Positions 63,451-64,000 of a stretch of DNA of 64,000 nucleotides are shown piece after piece (the stretch's first letter is position 1; every line of letters begins with the position of its first letter). The stretch comes from Pycnococcus provasolii (taxonomy: Eukaryota > Chlorophyta > Pseudoscourfieldiophyceae > Pseudoscourfieldiales). Below the pieces are notes generated by a model, which ran no database searches, was not told where the DNA came from, and worked only from the letters and a program-made list of their open reading frames with translations. Location of the stretch: assembly GCA_049487715.1 (NCBI GenBank), contig CP150576.1:62001-126000 (forward strand), given 5' to 3'. The translations under genes and the position numbers were made by a program.

Positions 63451-64000
63451 TCATGTGTGCAAGGTGTAAACTTCGTCTTCGTAGATGTGCGTATTGTGGT
63501 CCACCGTGTTTGTGTCCGCGAGCTCGAGGTTGTAGAAGGCAATTTCGTCCTCACCGTCGAACAGCGGTCCTGCGTGCCACGTTCCCTTGTTCAGTTTGAC
63601 GATGCACCCTCCTTTGAACGCGAACGCGTGCAGCTGTTCAGCGGTTGGTGGCTTGGAGAGGTCGCTCGGCTCAGCGACGACGAGGTGCCAGGTTGAGTCT
63701 TGCATGCTAGCGAGGCACTGCGTGACGTCGGCGTGGTATGTGATTCGGTCCATTTCGAGTCCCCTCGGCGGTATGCGCATCATGTAGAAGCGCGGCTGGC
63801 CTGCGGACAGGTCCAGCGAGGCGTCGTAGAGTGGAACTTCGTACGGCGTACCATCTTCTTCAGGCCAGACGACTTGTCCGAATGGCTGAAACGCAGCAGC
63901 GTCAGATTTCGACGTGATTGCAGTCACATGTAAAGAAACAGAAACAGGTACAGGAGAGGACGACGACGACGACGACACGCAAGGTAAAGGATGAGGACGA
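63451..64000 (-). CDS. Ureidoglycolate lyase-like protein, 5' end beyond the window
   Basis: The frame ends at 63451 and is open to the right edge. No ATG lies in the N-terminal part (a GTG at 63978 precedes a Ser run), so the true start or a first exon is probably outside. Conserved parts: ITSKSDAAAFQPFGQVV, MMRIPPRGLEMDRITYHAD, TWHLVVAEPSD and LNKGTWHAGPLFDGEDEIAFYN, then LADTNTVDHNTH. That series is the AllA/ureidoglycolate hydrolase cupin family (glyoxylate release from ureidoglycolate in purine or allantoin breakdown). The plant-type members of this family are less well characterised. Tail to tail with the rhomboid gene (54-bp spacer). Confidence 0.8.
   Translation of the reverse strand, partial: RPHPLPCVSSSSSSSPVPVSVSLHVTAITSKSDAAAFQPFGQVVWPEEDGTPYEVPLYDASLDLSAGQPRFYMMRIPPRGLEMDRITYHADVTQCLASMQDSTWHLVVAEPSDLSKPPTAEQLHAFAFKGGCIVKLNKGTWHAGPLFDGEDEIAFYNLELADTNTVDHNTHIYEDEVYTLHT

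Overview
The window is nuclear DNA from a photosynthetic eukaryote with a compact genome. There are about 31 protein-coding genes in 64 kb. Nearly all are single uninterrupted reading frames with GC-rich third positions, separated by short AT-richer spacers. One spliceosomal intron is demonstrable (50483-50566). Several N-termini are Ser/Arg/Ala-rich organelle transit peptides with no preceding signal peptide. A plant-type cryptochrome, a kinase with the DFD signature of plant AGC-VIII kinases, a VTE6-like phytyl-phosphate kinase and a chlorophyll-binding LHC protein are present. My best guess is a small green alga (prasinophyte/chlorophyte grade). Two points do not fit neatly: the telomere-like arrays are the TTAGGG hexamer, and the LHC helix signatures look partly like the red-lineage families. 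No species is claimed.

Layout. 1-5.7 kb: a truncated DUF6687-like gene, then two COG0523/CobW GTPases flanking a JmjC/cupin-8 oxygenase. 6-9.6 kb: an LHC-like protein with an extra hydrophobic helix and a ferric-reductase-type flavocytochrome, divergent. 10-16 kb: nucleolar GTPase NOG2, a small frameshifted gene and a HARE-HTH protein. 15.7-22 kb: an MscS-like channel, an alpha/beta hydrolase, an AlkB dioxygenase, a RING-H2 protein and a short 2OG-Fe(II) oxygenase. 22-29 kb: a small membrane protein, Nop53, a plastid-type MATE transporter, an SH3b-like protein and a VTE6 homologue. 29.4-37.8 kb: two large tandem genes, a 1740-residue Calx-beta/voltage-sensor-like membrane protein and a 1003-residue protein with several cyclic-nucleotide-binding modules. 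38.9-44 kb: the plant-like cryptochrome and the AGC-VIII-like kinase, sharing a long divergent spacer. 44-48 kb: a TPR-DUF4246 oxygenase and an FMN alpha-hydroxyacid oxidase. 48.3-50 kb: a mobile element. 50-64 kb: a spliced rhomboid, a frameshifted hypothetical gene, a 2126-residue HEAT-repeat (HEATR5/SWEETIE-like) protein, PanB, a serine carboxypeptidase, a mitochondrial-type rhomboid and a ureidoglycolate lyase-like gene cut by the right edge.

The most interesting item is the mobile element at 48307-49950. It encodes only a tyrosine recombinase (broken by two frame changes) and carries a perfect 173-bp direct repeat and a perfect 22-bp direct repeat. Joining its two outer ends across a shared GGT reproduces exactly the sequence found at an internal junction. 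That is expected either for a split-direct-repeat element or for two Crypton-like elements inserted in tandem at one GGT core.

Other window-wide patterns are CCCTAA/CCCCTAA/CCCCGAA motifs concentrated in promoters and repeated CACGTG G-boxes in the spacers of light-related and other genes. The genes do not form operons. Shared themes are light and plastid function (LHC, cryptochrome, AGC kinase, VTE6, glycolate oxidase-like), ribosome assembly (NOG2, Nop53), metal or redox handling (CobW pair, ferric reductase) and four different 2-oxoglutarate/Fe(II) oxygenases. Many start codons were moved inward from non-ATG triplets to the first sensible ATG, and this is stated per gene.
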